Shown here: positions 1-7,952 of the stretch, piece after piece
How positions within the stretch are numbered: position 1 is the stretch's first letter
Layout of the letters: every line of letters begins with the position of its first letter
Source of the DNA: Clostridium beijerinckii HUN142
Lineage (GTDB): Bacteria; Bacillota; Clostridia; Clostridiales; Clostridiaceae
Reading direction: 5' to 3'
DNA length: 64,000 bases
NCBI RefSeq assembly: GCF_000621745.1
Contig: NZ_KK211336.1
Location: 456,876-520,875, forward strand
Translations under genes and position numbers: made by a program
Notes under the pieces: generated by a model
Seen by the model: only the letters and a program-made list of their open reading frames with translations
Told to the model about the DNA's origin: nothing
The model's database searches: none

Positions 1-2
1 TT

Positions 3-371
3 TATAGATATCTACCAGTAGAGCATAAACTTTTATTCATGTTTGAATTGGATGAAATTGACAATAAAATAGATGAAATTACTTTAGACCAGCCTTTTGT
101 ACCTAACTTTGCAAAGAAAGCTGCTGTTTTATTTGCTTGGAGCACGACTCCATATCGTTCAGAATGGAAGTTTGATATTACGGCACATAAAAAGATTTTA
201 ATAGATGTTGGCCATGTATGCCAAAATCTTTATTTATCCAGTGAATCAATCAAAGCAGGTGCATGTGCTATAGGAATTTATGATCAAAAGATGATAGACA
301 CTCTTTTGAGGTTAGATGGAGATGAAGAATTTATTATATATCTTGCAGCTGTTGGAAAAAAGAAAGAATAA
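3..371 (+). CDS. Nitroreductase/SagB-type FMN oxidoreductase, C-terminal part
   Basis: The open frame runs in from the left edge; codons before the first ATG (position 39) read YRYLPVEHKLLFMF, so the gene begins outside the window and this is its C-terminal part of about 122 residues. The block around AIGIYDQ and the ending DGDEEFIIYLAAVGKKK resemble the C-terminal half of the nitroreductase fold in SagB/ThcOx-type dehydrogenases, which bind FMN and reduce or oxidise small substrates with NAD(P)H. The FMN-binding N-terminus is not visible, so the substrate cannot be judged. A hairpin follows the stop codon and separates it from the convergent nitrite reductase gene. The family is fairly sure; the exact role is unknown. 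Confidence 0.7.
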   Translation, partial: YRYLPVEHKLLFMFELDEIDNKIDEITLDQPFVPNFAKKAAVLFAWSTTPYRSEWKFDITAHKKILIDVGHVCQNLYLSSESIKAGACAIGIYDQKMIDTLLRLDGDEEFIIYLAAVGKKKE

Positions 372-378
372 AATATTA

Positions 379-410
379 AACCAGTGGGACATAAACATAT
401 CTCACTGGTT
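379..410. terminator. Bidirectional hairpin terminator
   Basis: AACCAGTG (379-386) pairs with CACTGGTT (403-410), with T-rich flanks. It sits between two convergent genes and probably serves both. Confidence 0.7.
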
Positions 411-427
411 CTGCTTTAATTAGGTTT

Positions 428-2017
428 TTATATGTTTTCTGTGATTTTACTAATTCCTACTCTTGCGATAAATTCATTAAAAGTCTCATTCTCTAACTTA
501 CTTTTTTCAAAGAAAGTTATTATTTTCTCAAGAACTATATGAACCTCAGTAGATTTTACACGGTAGTTTAGATTTTCTGCAAACTGCCCGCCATTGTTTA
601 GTGTACCACCAAGCCATATGGTAAAGGCTTCCTCGCAGCTATCTTCAGTTTTTATTAGTGCACCTTGAAGGCTAATATCAGCTATATGTTTTTGTCCACA
701 AGAATTGGGACAACCTGTAAAATGGATACGTAACGGTGTATCTAGTTTGATTTTAGAATCAAGATATTCGATAACTTCTTTAGCACGTTTTTTTGTTTCA
801 ACAATGGCTAAATTGCAGAATTCTTTACCCGTACAAGAAACTGTGTATCCTGTAAAAATACTTGGATTTGGAGAAAGTTGTTTAAATACATCTTTTTTTA
901 ATAGAGAAGGTATTTCTTCATCACTTATACCTGTAATAATTAAATTTTGTGATAGTGTAGTTCTAATTTTTCTATCTCCGTATTTTTCTGAAATATGGGC
1001 AAGTTCTAAAAGTTGATCACAAGTAATTTCTCCAAGTGGTAAACTAACACCAATATAGCTTTTGCTATCTTCATTTTGGGAATGTACTCCAAAATAATAA
1101 GAGGCATTCCATGAAGCTAATTTATCATCACCTGAGCTTGGCATATCCCCAGTGAATCCTAATAATTTATTCTTGAATTTTTCTGCTCCCCAGTCAGCTA
1201 CTAAAAACTTTAAGCGGGCTCGAGTACGTTTTTCCCTATATCCATAATTTCTAAAAATAGTACATACACATTCAGCAACCTTTAGCACATCTTCTGGTTT
1301 AACAAATATATCTAGTTTTTGTGCTAAATGGGGGCTTGCTGAAAGTCCTCCTCCAACCCATACGTGGAAACCAATTACGTCCTGATTATTAATTTTTTTT
1401 GTTGCTGGAGTAAAGGCAAGATCATTAATTTGTGCATGAGCTGCATTATGTATACTAGCTGATATTGATATTTTAAATTTTCTTGGAAGATTAGAAAAAT
1501 CCCTGTTTAATAAGAAGAATTTATTAACTTGTTCTACAAGTTCAGTTGTATCCATAAGTTCATCTTTATCAATTCCAGCAAGAGGATTTCCAACTATTGT
1601 TCTAGGGCAATCGTCACAAGCCTCAAAAGGACTTAGGCCACAAGCTTCTAATCTTTCATAAATAGAAGGTAAATCTTCTACCTGAACCCAGTGAAACTGT
1701 ATAGCTCCTCTTGTAGAGACGTTTGCAATTCCACGTCCATAATCTTTAGCAATCTCTGCTAAAACTTTTGCTTGCTCTGAAGTCATTATTCCAGAATTAA
1801 TACGAACTCTCATCATAAAGTATCCCTCTCTTGGCTTTTGTTCGTAAACGCCAGCCCATTTAAATCTATTCATATCTTTAGGCGTTATTGAATCATAACC
1901 TTCCTTCGAATATTTATCAATTATAGTTCCAATTACATCTAAGCCATCCTTTTCAAGTTTTATAATTTCTATGTCATTTAGTCTTTGATTTTTAGACCAA
2001 ATAGCTTCATAAGACAT
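428..2017 (-). CDS. Siroheme nitrite/sulfite reductase (NirA-like)
   Basis: A 529-residue member of the ferredoxin-dependent nitrite/sulfite reductase family, which performs six-electron reduction of nitrite to ammonia or sulfite to sulfide in the cytoplasm. The siroheme/[4Fe-4S] ligand pattern is complete: Cys395 and Cys401 in SCTGKEFCNLA, then Cys436 and Cys440 in GCPNSCGQ (C-x5-C-x34-C-x3-C). Two ferredoxin-like repeats and the basic patch TRGAIQFHW near residues 102-110 fit the family. The gene follows the flavin reductase with a 17-nt gap, so the two form an operon under the FNR-like site at 2642-2655. Context (flavodiiron, Hcp, hemerythrin) favours nitrite over sulfite, but sequence alone does not decide. 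Confidence 0.88.
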   Translation of the reverse strand: MSYEAIWSKNQRLNDIEIIKLEKDGLDVIGTIIDKYSKEGYDSITPKDMNRFKWAGVYEQKPREGYFMMRVRINSGIMTSEQAKVLAEIAKDYGRGIANVSTRGAIQFHWVQVEDLPSIYERLEACGLSPFEACDDCPRTIVGNPLAGIDKDELMDTTELVEQVNKFFLLNRDFSNLPRKFKISISASIHNAAHAQINDLAFTPATKKINNQDVIGFHVWVGGGLSASPHLAQKLDIFVKPEDVLKVAECVCTIFRNYGYREKRTRARLKFLVADWGAEKFKNKLLGFTGDMPSSGDDKLASWNASYYFGVHSQNEDSKSYIGVSLPLGEITCDQLLELAHISEKYGDRKIRTTLSQNLIITGISDEEIPSLLKKDVFKQLSPNPSIFTGYTVSCTGKEFCNLAIVETKKRAKEVIEYLDSKIKLDTPLRIHFTGCPNSCGQKHIADISLQGALIKTEDSCEEAFTIWLGGTLNNGGQFAENLNYRVKSTEVHIVLEKIITFFEKSKLENETFNEFIARVGISKITENI

Positions 2018-2034
2018 ATAGCTCCCTCCTTATC

Positions 2035-2580
2035 TTATTGCTCATTTTTAATATATCTGTATCCTTTGTTTATTCCATCCCCAAAATATAAAAGGTTATC
2101 AAATTTTGAAATCTTTAATCTGTTTTCATCATCTAAATATTCCCTTGAAATAAGCCTGCCCTTTATAATTCCAAGAATATTAGTAATACCTGCATAGGCA
2201 TCTTTTTCTATAACATCAGTTAAAGTACATTCTATAGTAATTGGACATTCTTCAATTATTGGTGCATTTATAATTTTAGATTTAGAATAAGTTAATTCAG
2301 TAGCGTCAAACTTTTGAACTTCATGACCAGATTTAGTTCCGCAAAAGCTAATTTCTTTTCTAAGGGAACTGTCAGGGATATTAATTACAAAATCACGAAC
2401 TTCTTTGATTTGATTAATTGCATATCCTTTACTACTAAAGCCAAGAACTACCATATCCTTAAGGCTATAGGAAGATGAAAGTGTAGTTACGTTTGGAACA
2501 CCATTTTTATCAAAAAAGCTTATAAGAATTACAGGAAATCCGTAATACATTTTTTCATAGTTAACATTTATTTTTTCCAT
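2035..2580 (-). CDS. Flavin reductase family protein (FMN-binding split barrel)
   Basis: This 181-residue protein has the split-barrel flavin reductase pattern: an N-terminal strand GFPVILISFFDKNG, then NVTTLSSSYSLKD and the FVINIPDSSL segment typical of flavin-binding FlaRed-like proteins. Family members bind FMN and pass electrons from NAD(P)H to flavin or to a partner. It is the first gene of a two-gene unit with the siroheme reductase and could feed electrons to it, although that enzyme family normally uses ferredoxin. GGAGG lies just upstream of the ATG. An FNR-like palindrome is 62 bp upstream. Confidence 0.82.
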   Translation of the reverse strand: MEKINVNYEKMYYGFPVILISFFDKNGVPNVTTLSSSYSLKDMVVLGFSSKGYAINQIKEVRDFVINIPDSSLRKEISFCGTKSGHEVQKFDATELTYSKSKIINAPIIEECPITIECTLTDVIEKDAYAGITNILGIIKGRLISREYLDDENRLKISKFDNLLYFGDGINKGYRYIKNEQ

Positions 2581-2613
2581 TGCTATATTCCTCCTAAAAC
2601 TTTATTTTATATA

Positions 2614-2655
2614 ACTTTATAACATAAATGATAATAGTGCCGTGATATAAATCAC
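2614..2655 (-). promoter_or_regulatory. FNR-like site plus -10 for the flavin reductase/nirA-like operon
   Basis: GTGATATAAATCAC (2642-2655) is an inverted repeat GTGAT-n4-ATCAC. Read on the minus strand, a -10-like TAAAGT lies at 2619-2614, its first base 29.5 nt from the centre of the palindrome. The same spacing occurs at four other sites in the first 12 kb. The -10 here is the weakest of the five. Confidence 0.6.
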
Positions 2656-2898
2656 TTAACTAGTAACTAAAGAGGCTGTTTTATAGTGAAAAGGTAATAT
2701 AAAGTATATTTGTTTACATTACAGATTATAAACTGATTATATAATATAAAGAATTATATTACCCAAACAGGTAATATTAAAATATAAATTAGATAAAGGA
2801 GAGAATAGTATGAGAATAGAAAAAATATAGGAAAAAAATTAATGTTTATGTGTAGTTATTTCAGCATAATTCAATTGTTGTTTAAATATTTTTTGATT

Positions 2899-2940
2899 TT
2901 GATTTGAATCACATGTTTATAAATGAAATTCTCATAGAAT
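2899..2940 (+). promoter_or_regulatory. FNR-like site plus -10 for the hemerythrin gene
   Basis: TTGATTTGAATCAC at 2899-2912 has FNR-type half sites. TAGAAT at 2935-2940 is a good -10, starting 29.5 nt from the palindrome centre, which places the site near -41.5. The rest of the 2581-2979 gap has no credible gene; a well-spaced RBS at about 2796 leads only to a six-codon ORF (MRIEKI). Confidence 0.68.
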
Positions 2941-2979
2941 TAACATATAAATAATAAAGATATGTAGGAGGAATTAGAA

Positions 2980-3735
2980 ATGAATACTACAAAAATTAAA
3001 GAGCTAACAGATGTTTTAGAAAGATTAAATAAGCATGGAGTTTCAGATGAACTAAGAAAAGAAGCTTTAGAAATTGTTTCAGATATAAATCCAATTGAGT
3101 TATCAATTGCAGAACAAAATTTAATAGAAAAAGGAATGAACCCACAAGATTTAAGGCATCTTTGTGATATTCACATGGAAGTCTTAAAGGATGAACTTGA
3201 TAAAATTAAAACAAAAATTAGGCCAGGACATGTTGTTGATACATTTATTATTGAGCATGAGAAAATTCTTGAATTTTTAACAGAACTTGAGGAGATTAAT
3301 TCGAGAATTCAAAAATCAGATAATTATGATAGCTGCGCAAAAGAATTTGATTTATTGAAAACTGTTATTGATAACATTTTGGATGCGGAAAAGCATCATT
3401 TAAGAGAAGAGCAAGTTTTGTTTTCAGAGATGGAAGAGAGAAAAATTACTGGTCCAACTAGAATAATGAGAATGGAACATGATGATTTAAGAGAGAAGAA
3501 GAAGTTTTTAAAAGAAATAGCAGAAACAGCTTCTAAACCTGAGTTTAAAGAAGTAAAAGAAAAAGTCGATGACACAGCCAAATATATCATATTTAACTTA
3601 AGAGACCACATATTTAAGGAAAATTGTATTTTGTATCCTACAGCAATAGAAGCAATAAAAGATAATGAAATATGGGATGATATGAAGAATAGATGTGATG
3701 AAATAGGATATTGTAGTTTTACGCCTAAAGAGTAA
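2980..3735 (+). CDS. DUF438 and hemerythrin-domain protein
   Basis: A 251-residue soluble protein. Residues 1-75 match DUF438 (leucine-rich helices ending in GMNPQDLRHLCDIHMEVL). Residues 80-245 form a hemerythrin HHE four-helix bundle with likely di-iron ligands His84 or His93 (IIEHEKILEF), His139/140 with Glu143/144 (KHHLREEQ), His167 (MRMEHDDL) and a later RDHIFKEN His. Such proteins bind O2 or NO, or repair iron centres; RIC/YtfE is a related example. Many DUF438 proteins also carry a C-terminal PAS domain, which is absent here. AGGAGG precedes the ATG at a good distance. The FNR-like promoter supports an anaerobic or nitrosative-stress role. Confidence 0.87.
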   Translation: MNTTKIKELTDVLERLNKHGVSDELRKEALEIVSDINPIELSIAEQNLIEKGMNPQDLRHLCDIHMEVLKDELDKIKTKIRPGHVVDTFIIEHEKILEFLTELEEINSRIQKSDNYDSCAKEFDLLKTVIDNILDAEKHHLREEQVLFSEMEERKITGPTRIMRMEHDDLREKKKFLKEIAETASKPEFKEVKEKVDDTAKYIIFNLRDHIFKENCILYPTAIEAIKDNEIWDDMKNRCDEIGYCSFTPKE

Positions 3736-3788
3736 TGTTTTATGTGATATTTTAGAATGTAGATTTTATTAGTAACAAAAATCCAAAT

Positions 3789-3837
3789 AAGTAGAGCCTT
3801 CTTTGAACATTTTAAATAGTCAAAGAAAGTTCTACTT
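3789..3837. terminator. Bidirectional terminator
   Basis: AAGTAGA at 3789-3795 pairs with TCTACTT at 3831-3837, and an inner TTCTTTGA pairs with TCAAAGAA. It lies between the convergent hemerythrin and cooS genes. Confidence 0.75.
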
Positions 3838-3892
3838 ATGTTTAGATTTGAGGATTAATTATCAATTTAATGAATTTTATTTGTAGAATATA

Positions 3893-5821
3893 TTAGCTTA
3901 ATCCCATACCTTTTCTTTTTGCAATAATATGGGCTTCGATATTTTCAGCTACTTCAACAGGATTATCACCTAGGGCTATCTTACCACCAGTTACATCTTC
4001 TGCTTTTTCTGTTAGAAGTTCTACTAATTCAGGAGCGCCAGTCATAAAAGGAGTAGGAGATAAGTGAGTATAAGTACCGTAAGCTAGTGCAAAAATTCCA
4101 TCTATAGTTGCTTTTTGTTCCATCCATTCTGGAGCTGTAACAGCTATTGGAAGTTCTGACACATCAACATCTAAGTGATCTGCAAGAGCAGTTACAAGCA
4201 TAGAAATTCTTCCTGTATCTGTACAAGTACCAAAACTTAATACTGGAGGGATTTTTAGCATATTACATACTTCTCTTAAGCCTTCTCCAGCCATTTCATT
4301 TGCGGCTTCAACAGTACATAGACCCGCTACTTCAAGAGCATGATTTCCGCATCCACCACTAACAACTAATATATCCCTTTTTATAAGCTCTTTTGTAAGA
4401 TTTATAGTCATGGAATCTTGAGGTCCATTTCTTAAAGTTGAGCAATTTGCAAGAGCTACAACTCCTTTTATCTTTCCAGCAGCAATAACATCTACTAATG
4501 GATCAAGTTTGTTTCCAAGGGCACCTAAAACAGCTTCGGTAGAGAAACCAGCAATAGCCTTTTGAGTTTTCTTTGGAACTAGTGGCTCGATTTTTCTCTC
4601 TTTTCTTTTTTTAAAGTTTTCTATGGCTAGCTCAATTAGTGAATCGGCCATTTTATCAACTTCGGAAGGTTCATAAGGAATTTTGTGTTTAATACCTGGT
4701 AAATCAATTATAGTACTTACAGATACTAAAGTTACTTGGTATTTTTCAGCATACATATCTATTGCAGGTGGAGAACAGTTTTCTTCCATTGCAAAAACAT
4801 CCACAGTACCAGTAGCTAATAATGGTTCTATAGTAATCCAATTTCCCATATGTCCTACAAAAACTTCATCCATTTCAAATCTTTGTAATAATTCTTGACC
4901 TGTTTCAATAGAACCAACTATTCTAAGACCTTTTGCACCAGCAGCTTTTGCTTTTTCTTGAACGTCTGAAGAATGTGCTTTTAAAAGTGTTGCAACTCCA
5001 GGCCAAGGTTGATGCCCGTTAAATACTATATTTACGTAATCTGGATCCATAATTCCTAAATCCATGTTAACTTCATGTGGTTTAGGAGTTCCAAATAGTA
5101 TATCTTGAACCATTTCAAGACCGATTTGAGTATTATAAATTGTAGCTATACCAAGTCTAAGTGCTTTCATTGCTAAAGAAACATGACTTCCATCTACGTT
5201 TGTAAGGCAGCTAGCTACACAGTTTTGTTCTTCATGTACTGTACCAGCTGGATATATAGATAATTTTTTCCATATTTCTTTTCTCTTCTTAGGTGCGAAA
5301 GCCTCAACCATAATATTTTTATCTTCTGTATCTATCTTTTGTTGATCTTCAAGTAATACTGCTAAATCTATTGCCATTTGGTTAACTTCTTGATTTGTAT
5401 TGATTCCAACTTTTTCACACATCCATTTAAGTTTATCCACATCAGTAATTTTAAATGGAGTTTTTCCTTCTCCTGTAGATTTTAACGTTCTAAAAGCTTC
5501 ATAAGCATGATGACTATATGTACCAGCTCCCATTATGTTTTTTAAGAGAAAGTTTCTCATAGCCATAGCATTACGGTCTATTCCACAGACACCTTTATCC
5601 TGGCCACCATTTTCGTTAATTCTACAAGGACCATTTGAACAGAGTTGACAGCTTACCCCTTTAAGACAAAATGAGCATCTTATCTTTTCTTGCGAAGCGT
5701 ATCTATCAAATACATTTGATAACTTATCTGCTCTTATTCTTTTTACCATTTCTTCTACAGAATCATGATAACTTACTCTTCCATTGAAACCTTCTAATTC
5801 TTCTAGCATTTTTTCACTCAC
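3893..5821 (-). CDS. cooS: CooS-type Ni carbon monoxide dehydrogenase, divergent
   Basis: A 642-residue homologue of the catalytic subunit of anaerobic CODH (CO + H2O to CO2 + 2 e- + 2 H+), a homodimer with B, C and D iron-sulfur clusters. B-cluster cysteines are Cys58, 61, 66 and 79 (C-x2-C-x4-C-x12-C). The D-cluster pair appears as Cys49-x2-Cys52, the short spacing known from the Desulfovibrio enzyme. For the C-cluster I see His270 (NGHQPW), Cys349, Cys460, Cys491 and Cys533 plus the catalytic Lys570, but the canonical CCTGNE is SIETGQE here, so the Cys295-equivalent ligand is Glu306. The His-rich proton path is also reduced (SHHAYEAF). No cooC, cooF or acetyl-CoA synthase genes adjoin. It may be an atypical CODH or have another job; gene neighbours suggest redox stress. 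Confidence 0.85.
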   Translation of the reverse strand: MSEKMLEELEGFNGRVSYHDSVEEMVKRIRADKLSNVFDRYASQEKIRCSFCLKGVSCQLCSNGPCRINENGGQDKGVCGIDRNAMAMRNFLLKNIMGAGTYSHHAYEAFRTLKSTGEGKTPFKITDVDKLKWMCEKVGINTNQEVNQMAIDLAVLLEDQQKIDTEDKNIMVEAFAPKKRKEIWKKLSIYPAGTVHEEQNCVASCLTNVDGSHVSLAMKALRLGIATIYNTQIGLEMVQDILFGTPKPHEVNMDLGIMDPDYVNIVFNGHQPWPGVATLLKAHSSDVQEKAKAAGAKGLRIVGSIETGQELLQRFEMDEVFVGHMGNWITIEPLLATGTVDVFAMEENCSPPAIDMYAEKYQVTLVSVSTIIDLPGIKHKIPYEPSEVDKMADSLIELAIENFKKRKERKIEPLVPKKTQKAIAGFSTEAVLGALGNKLDPLVDVIAAGKIKGVVALANCSTLRNGPQDSMTINLTKELIKRDILVVSGGCGNHALEVAGLCTVEAANEMAGEGLREVCNMLKIPPVLSFGTCTDTGRISMLVTALADHLDVDVSELPIAVTAPEWMEQKATIDGIFALAYGTYTHLSPTPFMTGAPELVELLTEKAEDVTGGKIALGDNPVEVAENIEAHIIAKRKGMGLS

Positions 5822-6036
5822 TAAAATTTCACTCCTTTAACTTTCATATATGAAAGAAAATTTATAGAAATACAAGTTTATTATTTTCTTTCAAACGTTT
5901 ATTAATTTCCATATTAACTTTTCCTATTTAGGAATTAATTATGTATATATTTTTTTTGTTTACGGGGATATATTGAGTGGGGAACTAATGAAAGGATACA
6001 ATTAGCAAACGTATTTTTAGATATTTAAAATCTTAT

Positions 6037-6078
6037 TTGATTCTAATCACATTTTATTTGAATAAATAAAGCTATAAT
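6037..6078 (+). promoter_or_regulatory. FNR-like site plus -10 for the DUF2249 gene
   Basis: TTGATTCTAATCAC (6037-6050) is followed by a perfect -10 TATAAT at 6073-6078, 29.5 nt from the palindrome centre. The flank ATCACATTTTATTT is identical to that at the flavodoxin promoter. The 5822-6136 gap separates this gene from divergent cooS, whose start is 216 bp from the site; no other gene is seen there. Confidence 0.72.
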
Positions 6079-6136
6079 AGATTAAAGAGTGAAATAAATC
6101 TTAGTAACAAATAAACAAATTTAGGAGGAATTAATT

Positions 6137-6370
6137 ATGTCGAATTATACTGCAACTATAGATGCTAGAATATATGAACCAAAGGATAAACATCCAATGA
6201 TTTTTAAAACTTTTGAAGGGTTAATTCATGGTGAGAAGATGGAACTTATAAATGATCATGACCCTAGACCACTTTATTATCAGTTTATAATTGAACTTCT
6301 GGAGCAATTTGAGTGGGAATATATTGAACAAGGGCCTGAGGTGTGGAGAGTCGCTATTACAAAGAAATAG
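6137..6370 (+). CDS. DUF2249 domain protein
   Basis: A 77-residue protein made of one DUF2249 domain. Its motifs are IDARIYEPKDKHPMIF, a GEKMELINDHDPRPLYYQ core and a closing EWEYIEQGPEVWRVAI. These small proteins resemble TusA/SirA folds and commonly sit beside hemerythrin, NO-reductase or denitrification genes; their biochemical role is not established. AGGAGG precedes the ATG. It stands alone behind an FNR-like promoter divergent from cooS, and the DUF438-hemerythrin gene is nearby. Confidence 0.85.
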   Translation: MSNYTATIDARIYEPKDKHPMIFKTFEGLIHGEKMELINDHDPRPLYYQFIIELLEQFEWEYIEQGPEVWRVAITKK

Positions 6371-6489
6371 GTTTTGTGTATATGATTACATAAGTTTAGG
6401 AGTATAATATAGCGAGCTGATAGGTATAATAAAAGGAACCTAATTAGGACATTCATATATTTTTTATGAACAAAAAAGAGGTGTTTTTC

Positions 6490-7713
6490 TTGGAAGAAAA
6501 GATAGTTATTATTGGTAGTGGTATTGCAGCCATTTCAGCAGCTAAAGCAATACGAGAAATAGATAAGCAAAGTGAAATTGTTATATTTGGTGAGGAAAAG
6601 TTTTATCCATACTATCGAATTAAGATTTCTAAAGGGCTTTTAGGCAATTTGGAGGAAGATAAGCTCTTAATTCAACAAAAGAAATGGTATACGGATAATA
6701 ATATTCGGGTTTATTGTGATAATAAGGTTACAGGTATAGATACAAAAAATAAAGAAGCAATTCTTGAAGATGGAACCCGTGTGCCTTATACTAAACTGCT
6801 TTTAGCAAATGGAGCAAGTAATCTTACGCCCCCAATTAAAGGCATAGATAAGCCAGGTGTATTTAACTTAAGAACATTAGATGGAGCTTTAAAAATTTTA
6901 GAGTATTTAAATAATGTTAAGAGAGTACTTCTTATTGGAGGGGGAGTTCAGAACTTAGAAATTGCTAATATACTATCTGAAGGTGGAAAAAAAGTTATTA
7001 TTGCAGAATTTGCTTCACGTTTGATGCCTCGTCAGTTAGATGAATTTGTGTCAGATAAATTAAAGCAATCAATTGAAGCTCAAAATATTGAAGTAATGCT
7101 GGATACTCAAGTACAAGAAATATTTGGGGAAGAAAAGGTCAAAGGGTTTATAACTAAGTCTGGAGTGCAAGGCGCTTGTGACATGGTTATTTATTCCACT
7201 GGAATTATGCCCAATGTTTCAATTGCCCAAAATACTGATTTAGAGGTGAATAAGGGGATAGTAGTAAATAACAAAATGCAGACTAATATGAAAGATATAT
7301 TTGCCGCAGGAGATGTTTCGGAATTTAACGGTAGAGTCTATGGATTATGGAGTATGGCAATGCAGCAAGGTAAAGTTGCAGGAGCGAATATATGTAATCA
7401 AGGTTTAATTTTTGAACCTTCAGCACCAGTGACTTCATTAAGCGCTTTTGGAATATCTGTGTTTTCAATGGGATATATTGAAGGAGATCAAGATATAGAT
7501 TCATTGGTTGAAGGATCGGATAATGAACATAAGTACTATAAAATACTTATACGTAATAATCATATAGTTGGAACTATCGTATTAGGTGACAATAAGAAAT
7601 TCATGGTGATTAAAAGTCTTATAGAAAATGAAATAGAAGTTAATATTAATGAATCAGCTAAATATTCAATAGATGAATTTATTGAGATTATTAGCAACAA
7701 AAAAGGCAACTAG
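6490..7713 (+). CDS. NAD(P)/FAD oxidoreductase, NADH:rubredoxin reductase-like
   Basis: A 407-residue pyridine-nucleotide-disulfide oxidoreductase-like flavoprotein. An FAD Rossmann motif IVIIGSGIAAISAAKA starts near residue 5, an NAD motif VLLIGGGVQNLEIA lies near 145, and the FAD-binding IFAAGDVSEF is near 275. There is no redox-active CxxC, as in rubredoxin reductases (NROR). I prefer the TTG at 6490 over the ATG at 6466: AGAGGTG lies 6-7 nt before it and the FAD motif then starts near the N-terminus. Clostridial NROR passes electrons from NADH through rubredoxin to flavodiiron proteins that reduce O2 or NO; the next gene is such a flavodiiron protein. No rubredoxin gene is present here. 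Confidence 0.82.
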   Translation: MEEKIVIIGSGIAAISAAKAIREIDKQSEIVIFGEEKFYPYYRIKISKGLLGNLEEDKLLIQQKKWYTDNNIRVYCDNKVTGIDTKNKEAILEDGTRVPYTKLLLANGASNLTPPIKGIDKPGVFNLRTLDGALKILEYLNNVKRVLLIGGGVQNLEIANILSEGGKKVIIAEFASRLMPRQLDEFVSDKLKQSIEAQNIEVMLDTQVQEIFGEEKVKGFITKSGVQGACDMVIYSTGIMPNVSIAQNTDLEVNKGIVVNNKMQTNMKDIFAAGDVSEFNGRVYGLWSMAMQQGKVAGANICNQGLIFEPSAPVTSLSAFGISVFSMGYIEGDQDIDSLVEGSDNEHKYYKILIRNNHIVGTIVLGDNKKFMVIKSLIENEIEVNINESAKYSIDEFIEIISNKKGN

Positions 7714-7730
7714 AAATCTAGTTGCCTTTT
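7701..7730 (+). terminator. Terminator overlapping the stop codon
   Basis: AAAAGGCAACTAGA (7701-7714) and TCTAGTTGCCTTTT (7717-7730) form a perfect 14-bp stem with a 2-nt loop that includes the TAG stop of the preceding gene. A second hairpin (CAGGTGG / CCACCTG, about 7759-7781) follows. Confidence 0.8.
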
Positions 7731-7952
7731 GCTCTCTTTAGAATAAAGTGAAACTTTTCAGGTGGGGGGTAACTCCACCTGAATTTTGTTGAATTTATAC
7801 CCACAGGGTGAGCATCATTAGAATACTATATTTTTTAATTTTAGTACTGCAAGTTCTAAGTATAATCTATCAGAAAATTACGTATATTAAGAGTTGAATT
7901 ATACATTTTATAGAACTTATGAAATAGAATTTAACAAATGGGAGGAATTAGC

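Noticed and set aside
705..1016. ORF of 103 codons opposite the nitrite reductase gene
   Set aside because: Antisense shadow of a well-conserved gene, with no RBS and no recognisable domain.
2795..2830. Leader peptide gene behind AAAGGAG
   Set aside because: The ORF is only six codons (MRIEKI) and has no attenuator structure; probably chance or a relic.
6466..6489. ATG at 6466 as start of the rubredoxin reductase-like gene
   Set aside because: It includes the likely RBS (AGAGGTG) in the coding sequence and adds eight residues before the FAD motif; TTG 6490 fits better.
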